Shown here piece after piece: positions 7,340 through 15,318 of a stretch of DNA of 39,835 bases. Under the pieces are notes generated by a model. It was not told the origin of the DNA, did no database searches, and was given only the letters and a program-made list of their open reading frames with translations. This stretch comes from Treponema sp. (lineage in GTDB: Bacteria > Spirochaetota > Spirochaetia > Treponematales > Treponemataceae): contig JAEDGP010000013.1 in the NCBI GenBank assembly GCA_016297405.1, forward strand, positions 1 through 39,835, given 5' to 3'. A program made the translations under genes and the position numbers. Position 1 is the first letter of the stretch. Each line of letters starts with the position of its first letter.

Positions 7340-8083
7340 TTATTTATTTGAAAAAAAAAGATTTTCAAGGGCTTTTAAAAGAAAAACAAAAGTACCTGAA
7401 AAAACAATTGCAGAAGCTGCAGTCAAAACAAGATGCAGGCCAATAAAACTCATCACATCGGATTTGCCATTTTTAACACTTAAAATCAAAGAAACAATAA
7501 TTGCACAAAGCTGAATGAACACAATTGCCCTGGCAGCACCACAAATGAATCTGGATGCAGCATCGACTACAGAAGCAAAATCAACAGCTTCATTAGACTT
7601 TTCATCAAGGGCACTTTCCTTTGTGCTTTTGCCATCCAGAACTAACCGAAGATTTTCCAAAGTTTTTGACTTGCAATTTTCGCAATACCATAAAATAAAC
7701 GCACCAAGGCAGACGCTGCAAATCGAAAGCAAGACCTTTATCCAAAAACAGTTTATAAAAAAATCTTCCATAGGTCCGTTTATGTCAAAAGCCATTATGG
7801 GCGCCGCTCCAATCTGAACCCGAGCCAGCTGAATATTCAAAACAACCATGAACAGGGCGCAAACCAATGTAACAAATGGGACAGAAGCAAAAAAACGCCC
7901 CTTTTCTGCTTTATTCTTAAAAAAACGGCTATAAAAAAAAGTTGCAGCAGCAACCAAAAAGAACACAAGATTCATTGCAACTATAGAAACAGGGGGAGTT
8001 TTTATGACAACCAGGACAGCTGCCATAGCCAGCATAATCCCAAAGGATCCAGATTTTTTTGAATCAATCTTGTCGTTTTTCAA
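7340..8083 (-). CDS. Polytopic membrane protein of unknown function
   Basis: 247 residues, about six hydrophobic segments: roughly residues 14-30, 33-50, 68-86, 112-132, 184-205 and 215-240, with a hydrophilic cytoplasmic loop in the middle (LVLDGKSTKESALDEKSN). No family is recognised and no catalytic motif stands out. The start is a TTG at 8083 with a GGGGGAG run just before it; spacing is short, so the true start may be a few codons downstream. It sits between the sigma factor gene and another membrane-anchored protein on the same strand, separated from each by more than 100 bases with inverted repeats, so it is probably its own transcript. Confidence 0.65.
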   Translation of the reverse strand: MKNDKIDSKKSGSFGIMLAMAAVLVVIKTPPVSIVAMNLVFFLVAAATFFYSRFFKNKAEKGRFFASVPFVTLVCALFMVVLNIQLARVQIGAAPIMAFDINGPMEDFFINCFWIKVLLSICSVCLGAFILWYCENCKSKTLENLRLVLDGKSTKESALDEKSNEAVDFASVVDAASRFICGAARAIVFIQLCAIIVSLILSVKNGKSDVMSFIGLHLVLTAASAIVFSGTFVFLLKALENLFFSNK

Positions 8084-8129
8084 AACTCCCCCAAAAAAAA
8101 TGAACTTAAGTGCTTAAAATATAATACAA

Positions 8130-8179
8130 AAAATCAAAATGTCACAAAAATCGTGATATTTTCGCAACATTTTGATTTT
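8130..8179. promoter_or_regulatory. 13-bp inverted repeat, terminator or operator
   Basis: AAAATCAAAATGT (8130-8142) is perfectly inverted at 8167-8179, and TCAC/GTGA is nested inside. It lies between the stop at 8199 and the start at 8083 on the minus strand, so it may end the upstream transcript or regulate the downstream gene. It is AT-rich and lacks a clean T tract. Confidence 0.45.
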
Positions 8180-8198
8180 CATATCAACCAAATAGATT

Positions 8199-9371
8199 TC
8201 AGGCAACAGTTCCCTTCTGCTGCTCCTCAATATTTGCCTTAAGCTTGTTTTCCCAAATCAGAATAGAGCCCATTACGCTGTCTTCTGTATTTCCAAGCAA
8301 TTCAGTTTTTACTCCATAAAGATAATCTCTAAGACCATCACGGAAATTCTCCTTGCCTTCAGCAGAAGACTTCCAGTAATCAATTACATCCCAAACAGCA
8401 ACACCGATTGTGATTCCCCAGCCAATGACCGGAATAAAACGGCCAAAACCTGCGGCACCTTTCCCTGCAGCTACAGCACCAGTTTTACCGGCAGCCGTTC
8501 CTGCAGAAGTTGCGCTTTTTGCAGCAATCTTTGCTACAATTTTAGAAGAAAGCTTTGCCACAATCTTTTTTACCAGCGGCGCAATCATCACGCCAGTGAG
8601 AGTTGTTCCAGAAACTACGGCAACCTTCAAAGAAAGCGGATATGTTGCTTCTTCACTTTTATAAGCTATTCCTGTAATAGACGAAATATACGCATTCCAT
8701 TCCGGCAGCGGAATATCCCATTCTTCCTGTAAACGAATCAGCTCGTTGTCGAATGTTGTCATGTAAACATTAATAGCATTCTTTGTAACGTTCTGAATCA
8801 CCATCTGGGAAACTTCCGGGCGAATCACTTTGTTTGTAATCGCATATTCCAGATCGCCGATGATTTTTTCTTCCGCTGACGGAATGAATCTTGGCGCAAC
8901 TCCATGACCAACCCAATAAGCAAACGACTGAACTTCTCGCTTTTTGGTTTCAATAAAACCAAAATAATCGTTGATGAAATCATCTTCAGCTCTGGCTGTA
9001 ACATCATCAATCCATTTGTCCAGTTCCGCAGAAGCATATTCCATCGCAGCAAGATTCGCTTTATTCATGGATTCTCTGATCTCTGCAGAAAGATTTTCAT
9101 CATTATAGATAGGAACAGTGAGCGCCTTTCTACGCTGAACCTGCTTTGGTTCGATTCCCAGAAGCGAGCGAATGGCCCCAACTTTTACAATGAGAAAAAC
9201 AGTAAGAATGATCCACGGAAGTGCTTTTACGAAACTCATCAAAATGGATTTTTTCACTCCCCGTTCTTTCACGGTTACAACCTGTACCGGAGCCTGTACT
9301 GGCGTTACAGGAACAATTTCATTTGACGAACGCTTTGCAGCATACTGAATTTGATTCTTAAAAAATTTCAT
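8199..9371 (-). CDS. Membrane-anchored protein with glycine/alanine-rich hydrophobic C-terminus
   Basis: 390 residues. One transmembrane segment near residues 45-65 (FVKALPWIILTVFLIVKVGA) follows a short basic cytoplasmic start; then a helical, charged ectodomain of about 200 residues (many W, E, R), a hydrophobic stretch (LKVAVVSGTTLTGVMIAPLV), an alanine/glycine-rich run (KSATSAGTAAGKTGAVAAGK) and GFGRFIPVIGWGITIGVAVW. The last resembles membrane-inserting hairpins of pore-type or glycine-zipper proteins. GGGAGG 6 bases before the ATG at 9371 fixes the start; the longer frame to 9455 is not supported. No known family recognised. Confidence 0.7.
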   Translation of the reverse strand: MKFFKNQIQYAAKRSSNEIVPVTPVQAPVQVVTVKERGVKKSILMSFVKALPWIILTVFLIVKVGAIRSLLGIEPKQVQRRKALTVPIYNDENLSAEIRESMNKANLAAMEYASAELDKWIDDVTARAEDDFINDYFGFIETKKREVQSFAYWVGHGVAPRFIPSAEEKIIGDLEYAITNKVIRPEVSQMVIQNVTKNAINVYMTTFDNELIRLQEEWDIPLPEWNAYISSITGIAYKSEEATYPLSLKVAVVSGTTLTGVMIAPLVKKIVAKLSSKIVAKIAAKSATSAGTAAGKTGAVAAGKGAAGFGRFIPVIGWGITIGVAVWDVIDYWKSSAEGKENFRDGLRDYLYGVKTELLGNTEDSVMGSILIWENKLKANIEEQQKGTVA

Positions 9372-9436
9372 ACAGGACCTCCCTTTTTGCTGCTGGCAGC
9401 AAGTTTTTTTGCTTACAAGCAAATAATAAACACATA

Positions 9437-9457
9437 AAGTATCAAATAGTGACACCC
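9437..9457. promoter_or_regulatory. Palindromic operator-like site B
   Basis: AAGTATCA-AATAG-TGACACCC, similar to site A at 7308-7328. It lies 66 bases before the minus-strand ATG at 9371, in the presumed promoter region of that gene. Binding protein unknown. Confidence 0.4.
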
Positions 9458-9580
9458 AAAATGCTTTATCTGTAAAAAAAAGTAAGTCAAAAAATCAAAA
9501 AAAGCAAATTTATTTTGAAACCTGGACAATCATGCCCAACTTGCTTTTTATTAATCATAAAATCTGTTAAAATTAAATTC

Positions 9581-10345
9581 ATGATTCCAAAACTGCTCCT
9601 TTTTGATTTAGACTTTACCCTTTTGGGGACAAACAGAAAAATTTCTGAACGCACGCTAAAAGCACTAAAAACCGCTCAGAAAAAAGGCTCTTTGATCGGA
9701 TTTGCAACAAGCCGCGGAAACACTAACTTGGAAAATCTGGTAGAACTTGTAAATCCGGATGTAGTAATGACAAACGGTGGCGGAAGTATCTATCTAAAAA
9801 ATCAGCTGATCCACACAGAAACATTCACATTGGAAGAAACAAAAGCACTTCTTTCAAAAGCCTTTGAAGTTCTGGGACCAGAAGCAGAAATCACAATCGA
9901 CACTGTGGATAATCTATACTGGAACCGCAAAGACAATAAATCAGAATGTTACGCCCCGGATGCGACTTACAATGACATGCATGATTTTCCAGAACCTGCC
10001 ATGAAAATCTGCATTCAGACAACAGATACAGAAAAAGCAAACCTTATCGCATCAAGCATAAAAGCCTGCGATATTCTTCGCTTCTCAGACATTCCATGGC
10101 ACAAGTTTTCAAATCCTTATGCCACAAAAGGAAACGGCCTTCGCTATCTGGCATCACATCTTGGCATTCCAATCCAACAGACAGCAGCATTTGGAGACGA
10201 TTTTCCGGATTTAAGCATGCTGCAAGCCGCAGGCATTGGCATTGCAATGAAAAACGCACCTCTGGCAGTTCAACAAGCCGCCGATGAGGTAACAGCTTCC
10301 TGCGACGAAGATGGGGTTGCCGTTTGGCTTGAACAGCACCTGTAA
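9581..10345 (+). CDS. HAD-superfamily Cof-type phosphatase
   Basis: 254 residues, hydrolase of small phosphorylated metabolites in the cytoplasm. Motif I is LLLFDLDFTLL (nucleophile and acid/base Asp pair, with F in place of the usual G), motif II FATSRG, motif III lysine in ATKGNGLRYLASHLGI, motif IV AFGDDFPDLSML. The C2-type cap between motifs II and III and the KGNGL-x(5)-GI signature are those of the Cof/YidA-like group. The start is set at the ATG at 9581 directly before the first strand; the upstream frame from 9515 has no domain sense. Substrate unknown. Ribosome site is weak. Confidence 0.88.
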   Translation: MIPKLLLFDLDFTLLGTNRKISERTLKALKTAQKKGSLIGFATSRGNTNLENLVELVNPDVVMTNGGGSIYLKNQLIHTETFTLEETKALLSKAFEVLGPEAEITIDTVDNLYWNRKDNKSECYAPDATYNDMHDFPEPAMKICIQTTDTEKANLIASSIKACDILRFSDIPWHKFSNPYATKGNGLRYLASHLGIPIQQTAAFGDDFPDLSMLQAAGIGIAMKNAPLAVQQAADEVTASCDEDGVAVWLEQHL

Positions 10346-10424
10346 ACAATTGCAGCCACATTTACGGACCTGACAACAGTTCGCAAAACCTAAAACATAC
10401 ACAAAAATTCAGGAGAAACAAAAA

Positions 10425-10769
10425 ATGAAAATCGCAGTAACATACGAAAAAGAAACCGGAAACGTTTTTCAGCACTTTGGCAAAACACAGTTTTTCAAGA
10501 TTTACGAAATCCAGGATGGAAAAATAATCTCTTCCCAAATTATAGACAACGGTGGCTTTGGTCATCATGATCTGGTCGGCTACCTGACATCACTTGGCGT
10601 TCAAACTTTGATTTTGGGCAATCGAGGCCAAGGCGCAATTGACGCAATTAAAAATGGTGGTCTTGCAGAAGTCCCAGGCATTACTGGAAGCGCCGATCTC
10701 GCCGCCCAGAAATTTGCCCAGGGCACTCTTATGGGAAACCCAAACGCCCGCTGCAACCACCAGCACTAA
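10425..10769 (+). CDS. NifX/NifB-family dinitrogenase FeMo-cofactor-binding-like protein
   Basis: 114 residues of the Nitro_FeMo-Co domain. MKIAVTYEKETGNVFQHFGK opens as in the family, followed by FFKIYEIQDGKI, and a glycine-rich segment LGVQTLILGNRGQGAIDA. The C-terminus NPNARCNHQH carries cysteine and histidines that may bind metal. No other nitrogen-fixation genes are nearby, and such stand-alone members are common in anaerobes, where they are thought to handle iron-sulfur or molybdenum clusters; the role here is open. AGGAG lies 11 bases before the ATG. Confidence 0.85.
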   Translation: MKIAVTYEKETGNVFQHFGKTQFFKIYEIQDGKIISSQIIDNGGFGHHDLVGYLTSLGVQTLILGNRGQGAIDAIKNGGLAEVPGITGSADLAAQKFAQGTLMGNPNARCNHQH

Positions 10770-10811
10770 CCGGGAAAATTCGGAAAGGGCAAATTTTAGT
10801 TGCAGCAAAGT

Positions 10812-10988
10812 TTAGCTGTGGGTAATTTCCGCAGCTTTTGCTTTTACAGCTTCAAAAAGTTTATCTTTATCGCCTTTGTTTTCTGTAATGATTCTTACAA
10901 AAACAGAACCTGCAACAACAGCGTCAACAGAACTGCAAGGGCGGCAGACTGCTGTCCATAAAAGCAATTTTCCTTCTTCAGCTCCCAT
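10812..10988 (-). pseudogene. Remnant of tryptophan synthase alpha chain (trpA C-terminus)
   Basis: The minus strand encodes 58 codons from an ATG at about 10988. The last 38 residues, SSVDAVVAGSVFVRIITENK then GDKDKLFEAVKAKAAEITHS, match the C-terminal DGVVVGSAxVxxI segment of TrpA. The first 20 residues (MGAEEGKLLLWTAVCRPC) do not, and all upstream barrel strands are absent. There is no other trp gene in the window. It is a deletion relic, unlikely to be functional; a short expressed peptide cannot be excluded. Confidence 0.6.
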
Positions 10989-11025
10989 TTAAAATCAGCC
11001 GCCACATTCTTTTTTTCAGTTTGTC

Positions 11026-11805
11026 TTATTCTTCACCTTCATCCCCACTTTCATCCCCACCAGAAAGCAAGGCATCCACTTCATCTTCCGTAAGTTCCCG
11101 ATACTCACCCAAATCCAAATCAGGATCCAGTTTAAGCGGTCCAATTGTAAGCCGCTTCAAATAAACTACTTCGTTTTCCACCGCGCGGAACATTCTCTTT
11201 ACCTGATGATATTTTCCTTCTGTAATGGTAAGCACACATTCATCGCCGGTTTTCCAAACAAGTTCCGCGCTCTTGCAGTCAGCTTCCATTTCATTATCTT
11301 CCGCTGGAATACGAATGCCCTCCCCAAATCTGCGGCAGATTTCGTTTTGGCGCTCAACGTTTTCTTCATGGGCCAGGCGCACAAAATAGCTTTTAGGCGA
11401 ATGAGATTTCGGACTTGTCATTCTATGAGTTAAAGCGCCATCAGTTGTAAAAAGCAAAAGACCTTCCGTATCCATATCCAGGCGGCCAACCAGATGAAGG
11501 TTTTCCTGCAGAAAATCTGTTTTATACTCTTCCCCAAGACAATCAAATACAGTCTGATGCAAGCCATCCTTATTGGCACTTACAACTCCAGGTTTTTTGT
11601 TCATCATTATGTAATGATTACGCTTTATGCAAAGCACTTCACCATCCACACAGATTTCATCCTTATCAGGATTCACAATAAATCCCGTATCCGTAACTTT
11701 TTTTCCATTTACAGTAACTTCACTCACACGCAAAAGTTTTTTAACTGCCTTCCGTGTCCCAAAACCTTCATGACTCAGTATTTTATCGATTCTTGCCCTG
11801 CTCAC
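11026..11805 (-). CDS. rsuA: RsuA/RluB-family rRNA pseudouridine synthase
   Basis: Converts a uridine in ribosomal RNA to pseudouridine. The N-terminal S4 RNA-binding domain begins SRARIDKILSHEGFGTRKAV; the catalytic motif HLVGRLDMDTEGLLLFTTDG holds the active-site Asp; KYHQVKRMFRAVENEV is the C-terminal family motif. A GTG start at 11805 preceded by AAGGGGG is preferred: the frame upstream to 11868 only reads through the terminator of the citrate synthase gene. The C-terminus ends in an acidic tail (GGDESGDEGEE). RsuA (16S U516) versus RluB (23S) specificity is not certain by eye. Confidence 0.88.
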   Translation of the reverse strand: MSRARIDKILSHEGFGTRKAVKKLLRVSEVTVNGKKVTDTGFIVNPDKDEICVDGEVLCIKRNHYIMMNKKPGVVSANKDGLHQTVFDCLGEEYKTDFLQENLHLVGRLDMDTEGLLLFTTDGALTHRMTSPKSHSPKSYFVRLAHEENVERQNEICRRFGEGIRIPAEDNEMEADCKSAELVWKTGDECVLTITEGKYHQVKRMFRAVENEVVYLKRLTIGPLKLDPDLDLGEYRELTEDEVDALLSGGDESGDEGEE

Positions 11806-11821
11806 AAAAAGCCCCCTTCCA

Positions 11822-11857
11822 TAAAAAAACGGGAATCGCAAAACCACGATTCCCGTA
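11822..11857 (-). terminator. Rho-independent terminator of the citrate synthase gene
   Basis: On the minus strand a perfect 10-bp stem ACGGGAATCG / CGATTCCCGT (11857-11848, 11838-11829) with an 8-base loop is followed by TTTTTTT (11828-11822), 18 bases after the stop codon of the upstream gene. Confidence 0.9.
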
Positions 11858-11874
11858 ATATCATCCAAAAAAAA

Positions 11875-13239
11875 CTATTTCCGTTCATCAATTGGAATGT
11901 AATCGCGCTTCTCACAAATGTTTTTGTAAGCAGGACGATAAATCCTTCCGCCAGCAATCAGCTCTTCGATTCTATGTGCAGACCATCCGGCAATACGACT
12001 GATGGCAAAAATCGGAGTGTAAAGCTCACGAGGAATATTCAGCATTGTGTACACAAAACCTGAATACAAATCCACATTTGCGCAAATACGCTTGTCAGAC
12101 TTGTGAACTTCCATAATAACCTCAGGAGCTATTTCTTCAATCATGCGGTAAAAATTGTATTCCTCAATGCAATTTTTTTCCAAAGCCAAAGCCCTGGCTT
12201 TCTCGCGCAAAAGCAAAGCACGTGGATCACTGATCGTATAAACGGCATGCCCCATACCGTAAATCTTACCAGTGTGGTCAAAAGCTTCTTTCCTTGCAAT
12301 CTTGTAAAGATATTCACGAACCTGTTCGCTATTCGTCCAATCCTTTACGTTTGCCTTGATTTCATCCATCATTTCAACAACGCGGATATTTGCACCACCA
12401 TGGCGACTTCCCTTCAGGGAACCAACGGCAGCCGCAATTGCCGAGTAAGTATCAGTATCAGCAGAAGAAACAACATGAACAGTCAAAGAAGAGTTGTTAC
12501 CGCCGCCGTGTTCTGCATGCAAAATCAAAGCCAAATCCAAAATCTGAGCCTCAAGCTTTGTATACTTTCCATCAGGTCTAATCAAATGCAAAAAGTTTTC
12601 AGCCGTAGAAATCGATGAAATCGGATTATGAATGTACATAGAATTATTTTCGTAATAGCGGCGGCGTGCCTGATAGCCATAAGCTGCCAGCGTGCTAAAA
12701 CGGGCAATCAACTCAATGCACTGACGAAGATTGTTTTCAATGGAACGATCTTCTGGATTCTCATCATAAGAATACGAAGCCAAAACTCCCCGGGCAAGCT
12801 TATTCATGATATCCTGGGAAGGAGCCTTCATGATCATATCTTCCGTAAAGTTCGGAGGAAGCACTCGACTTTCGCCAATCATTGCACGAAATTCATCAAG
12901 CTGCTCGTAAGTCGGCAATTCACCAAAAAGCAAAAGATAAGCGCACTGTTCGTAACAGTAATCGTCATTCTTTTCTGCATCGCGAATCAAATCCACAACA
13001 TCGTAGCCACGATAAAGCAAACGGCCAGGAACAGGAATTTTTTCCCCATTCGGACCAATGTCATAGCCCACAACATCACCAACTCGAGTAAGTCCAACAA
13101 GTACACCAGTGCCATTTGCGTTGCGCAGACCACGTTTTACGTCATACTTCTGATACAAATCTGGATTTATAGGGTCATTAAGTTCGGCAAGTGTTGAAAG
13201 TTTATCAAGAAACTTAATGTGTTTTGAATTTGTCGTCAT
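11875..13239 (-). CDS. gltA: Citrate synthase
   Basis: Condenses acetyl-CoA and oxaloacetate to citrate. 454 residues. The catalytic histidine region is LILHAEHGGGNNSSLTVH, followed by GSLKGSRHGGANIRVVEMM, the second histidine in YGMGHAVYTISDPRA, and NVDLYSGFVYTMLNIP containing the catalytic Asp. It is the longer type typical of anaerobic Firmicutes and spirochaetes. The ATG at 13239 has GGGGGC just upstream; the frame to 13284 is not needed. It has its own promoter (13299-13327) and terminator, hence a monocistronic unit. In a spirochaete lacking a full TCA cycle it probably feeds 2-oxoglutarate/glutamate synthesis (inference). Confidence 0.95.
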   Translation of the reverse strand: MTTNSKHIKFLDKLSTLAELNDPINPDLYQKYDVKRGLRNANGTGVLVGLTRVGDVVGYDIGPNGEKIPVPGRLLYRGYDVVDLIRDAEKNDDYCYEQCAYLLLFGELPTYEQLDEFRAMIGESRVLPPNFTEDMIMKAPSQDIMNKLARGVLASYSYDENPEDRSIENNLRQCIELIARFSTLAAYGYQARRRYYENNSMYIHNPISSISTAENFLHLIRPDGKYTKLEAQILDLALILHAEHGGGNNSSLTVHVVSSADTDTYSAIAAAVGSLKGSRHGGANIRVVEMMDEIKANVKDWTNSEQVREYLYKIARKEAFDHTGKIYGMGHAVYTISDPRALLLREKARALALEKNCIEEYNFYRMIEEIAPEVIMEVHKSDKRICANVDLYSGFVYTMLNIPRELYTPIFAISRIAGWSAHRIEELIAGGRIYRPAYKNICEKRDYIPIDERK

Positions 13240-13564
13240 ATTGCCCCCAATCGCAAAGTATTGTATAAATATGCAGTCATGCAAAATTAATTATTATAAT
13301 TATACATTTTAACCCACCAAGTATCAATACGAATTCTGTCTTTTTGGGCGCAAACAAGAATCCCAAACCGCACATTTCGCGGCTCGCCTCCCCCGGCTCG
13401 GCTAAAAAAAAATCGCCCCAAAACCCTGTTCATGAATGTCAAGCAGATTGATTTTTTTCCGATTTTCAAAAAGCTCAACACACAAAAACAGCTGGTCGGG
13501 CGACCTTTTTTTTATCTGCTTCGCACCGCTACAGCGCGGCGCAGGAATTTTTCGCTCAAACTTT
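13240..13564. other. Intergenic region with gltA leader; no gene seen
   Basis: Apart from the gltA promoter, this 325-base gap holds a plus-strand hairpin GGTCG-GG-CGACC (13494-13505) followed by eight T residues (13506-13513), with no plus-strand gene to terminate. GC-rich patches (CTCGCCTCCCCCGGCTCGGC near 13383) look like unrelated repeat DNA. No convincing coding frame or structured RNA is seen. Confidence 0.5.
13299..13327 (-). promoter_or_regulatory. Sigma-70 promoter of citrate synthase
   Basis: Minus strand TTGATA (13327-13322), exactly 17 bases, TATAAT (13304-13299): a near-consensus promoter giving a leader of about 53 bases before the ATG at 13239. Confidence 0.8.
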
Positions 13565-14176
13565 CTATCTGTCCACAAATCTTTGAGGTGGAGTTACAAC
13601 CCAAATAGCCTTAAGCTCTTCATCACCAGCATTTTCAATTGTATGAGGGCAGCTAGCAGGAAAAGAAACACTGTCCCCCTTGTTCAGAATGTATTCATTT
13701 TTTTCGTATTTAAGGCGGGCTGTTCCCTGAATCACTACTCCGAACTCCCGGCCCACATGACCGTAGGAACCGTGATGAGTGTGGCTTCCAGCAGGAATTT
13801 TTATCACATAACTTTCCAAAGAATTTTCACGATCCTTTTCATCAGCCTTTGCCAGTTCTTCATACACAATATCATCTTCGTGAATCATAGGCCGCTCATT
13901 CTTTCTGATTACATAAACAGGCCGTTCTCTTCTATATTCTTCAAAAAGGAATTCTAAATTTATGTCCAGCACATCCGCCAGAGAAAGCAAAGTGTCAATC
14001 GCAGGACTAACATGATTTCTTTCAATCTGAGACACAAGACTTTCACTAACGCCAGCCGCCTTTGCAACCGACTTCAATGTAAGCCCTTTCTGTTCACGAA
14101 CAATCCGAAGCTTTTCACCAAAACGCACCTGAATACGTTTTCTTGGTTTATCCTCAGGATTTTGCAAAGGTGTCAT
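13565..14176 (-). CDS. XRE-cupin transcriptional regulator
   Basis: 203 residues. A helix-turn-helix of the XRE/lambda-Cro type at residues 17-75 (GEKLRIVREQKGLTLKSVAK, then SESLVSQIERNHVSPAIDTL) is followed by a C-terminal cupin domain (about 115-195: SHTHHGSYGHVGREFGVVIQ, then GDSVSFPASCPHTIEN). The cupin histidines HTHHG and PHT could bind a metal and sense a small ligand, as in SutR/PuuR-type regulators. The start overlaps the end of the upstream gene by 23 bases, so the two are co-transcribed and probably coupled. Target genes unknown. Confidence 0.9.
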   Translation of the reverse strand: MTPLQNPEDKPRKRIQVRFGEKLRIVREQKGLTLKSVAKAAGVSESLVSQIERNHVSPAIDTLLSLADVLDINLEFLFEEYRRERPVYVIRKNERPMIHEDDIVYEELAKADEKDRENSLESYVIKIPAGSHTHHGSYGHVGREFGVVIQGTARLKYEKNEYILNKGDSVSFPASCPHTIENAGDEELKAIWVVTPPQRFVDR

Positions 14177-15236
14177 TGCTCTGCTTCTCCATATTTTTTG
14201 CGGTTACAAATTCAATAAAGTAGTCTTCCAAAGTCTGATGCGGACCATCAACCTTCATTCGTTCCCTGGCACGAGCATTATCACGTCTAACTGTATAAAG
14301 TGAATAGAAATCTCGATAGTCCAAACCGGCGTCGGCTTTTACGTGTTCACCAAGGAATGTTGAAACTTCATCGCGGTTAATTGCGGGGATTCCCTTAGTC
14401 TTCAAAATGGAACGAAGCTGCTGAATCTGCTCATAGGAAATGCCGAACAGAAATTCCTCCATAGCCTGAGAAACCTCCGGATCACCCATTCGCTGCTTTA
14501 TAAACTGAATCCACTGTTCATCCATCTGTATGCTTACAAGCAAAAGTTCGCTTGTTCCCATCATTGTCCCAAAAGCAGGAGCAAGCTTTCGCCTTGCACT
14601 CCAAACTGACTGCAAAACCGGCGCTACAGATTCAATTGTCTGGTCATTTCTGTGTTCCCAAAGCAAAAGCAATGACATGCCCCACTGCCGTCTGAAATCC
14701 ATGGGCTGATTATTGTCATTGATAAGGTTCAGGTAAACGTCTTCAGCCATTACCGTAAACATCATGGTTATTGTTTCCAGCTGCAGCGCCTGAACAAGTT
14801 TTTCCGGGGCTCCTACAGAAGCAGCAAGTTTTGCAAGAGAAGAAAAAGTATGGACTTTCGCAACTATATAACCCTTTCCGAGAATAGCTTTGGAAGGTAA
14901 TCTTAAAGTTGTATCACCTTTTTCCTGGTGTTTGATCAGGGAATCTACAAGCAAAGTCGGTGTGCGCACACCACCAGCCAAATCATGACGTTCAAGAAGG
15001 GACGGAAAACAAGCAACAGCTTCTGCAAGCTGAGTCAAATCCTTCATTCTTTCTTCAATAATCGGAAGCCGCTCAGGAGCTTTTTCCTTCAAAAGCGTCA
15101 TAAGCTCTTCATACAATTCCTTCTCTTTTGGAGTAAGGACGGCAATTCCTTCGTTTTCTAAAACTACCTGAGAGTCATCTGAATCGTAAAATTCGCCGAT
15201 ATCAACTTGAGAAAATTCACTATTTACGTTTTTCAT
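14154..15236 (-). CDS. Conserved-looking protein of unknown function
   Basis: 360 residues, soluble, no signal peptide, largely helical. An acidic N-terminus (EFYDSDDSQVVLENEG) precedes a domain with LTPKEKELYEELMTLLKEKA and later MDFRRQWGMSLLLLWEHRND and FGTMMGTSELLLVSIQMDEQ. No known motif is recognised. GGTGG lies about 8 bases before the ATG at 15236; the longer frame to 15371 overlaps the divergent VWA gene and reads its signal peptide backwards, so it is rejected. Overlap with the XRE-cupin gene suggests a joint operon. It shares an 82-base divergent promoter region with the VWA gene. Confidence 0.75.
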   Translation of the reverse strand: MKNVNSEFSQVDIGEFYDSDDSQVVLENEGIAVLTPKEKELYEELMTLLKEKAPERLPIIEERMKDLTQLAEAVACFPSLLERHDLAGGVRTPTLLVDSLIKHQEKGDTTLRLPSKAILGKGYIVAKVHTFSSLAKLAASVGAPEKLVQALQLETITMMFTVMAEDVYLNLINDNNQPMDFRRQWGMSLLLLWEHRNDQTIESVAPVLQSVWSARRKLAPAFGTMMGTSELLLVSIQMDEQWIQFIKQRMGDPEVSQAMEEFLFGISYEQIQQLRSILKTKGIPAINRDEVSTFLGEHVKADAGLDYRDFYSLYTVRRDNARARERMKVDGPHQTLEDYFIEFVTAKNMEKQSNDTFAKS

Positions 15237-15318
15237 TGTCTCATCCACCTTTAAATTATACAACACAAAACCCCATATTTTCAATGAAAATTCGACTAAT
15301 ATTGCCGATAATAAGAAT

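Noticed and set aside
11494..12063. Plus-strand open frame of 189 codons opposite gltA/rsuA
   Set aside because: It runs antisense to clearly conserved genes and crosses their terminator; no ribosome site or domain sense.
12628..13197. Second long plus-strand open frame opposite gltA
   Set aside because: Shadow of the citrate synthase frame; composition is that of reversed coding sequence.
13494..13513. Plus-strand terminator in the gltA/XRE gap
   Set aside because: Hairpin and T run are real, but no plus-strand transcript exists to terminate, so it is noted only as structure.
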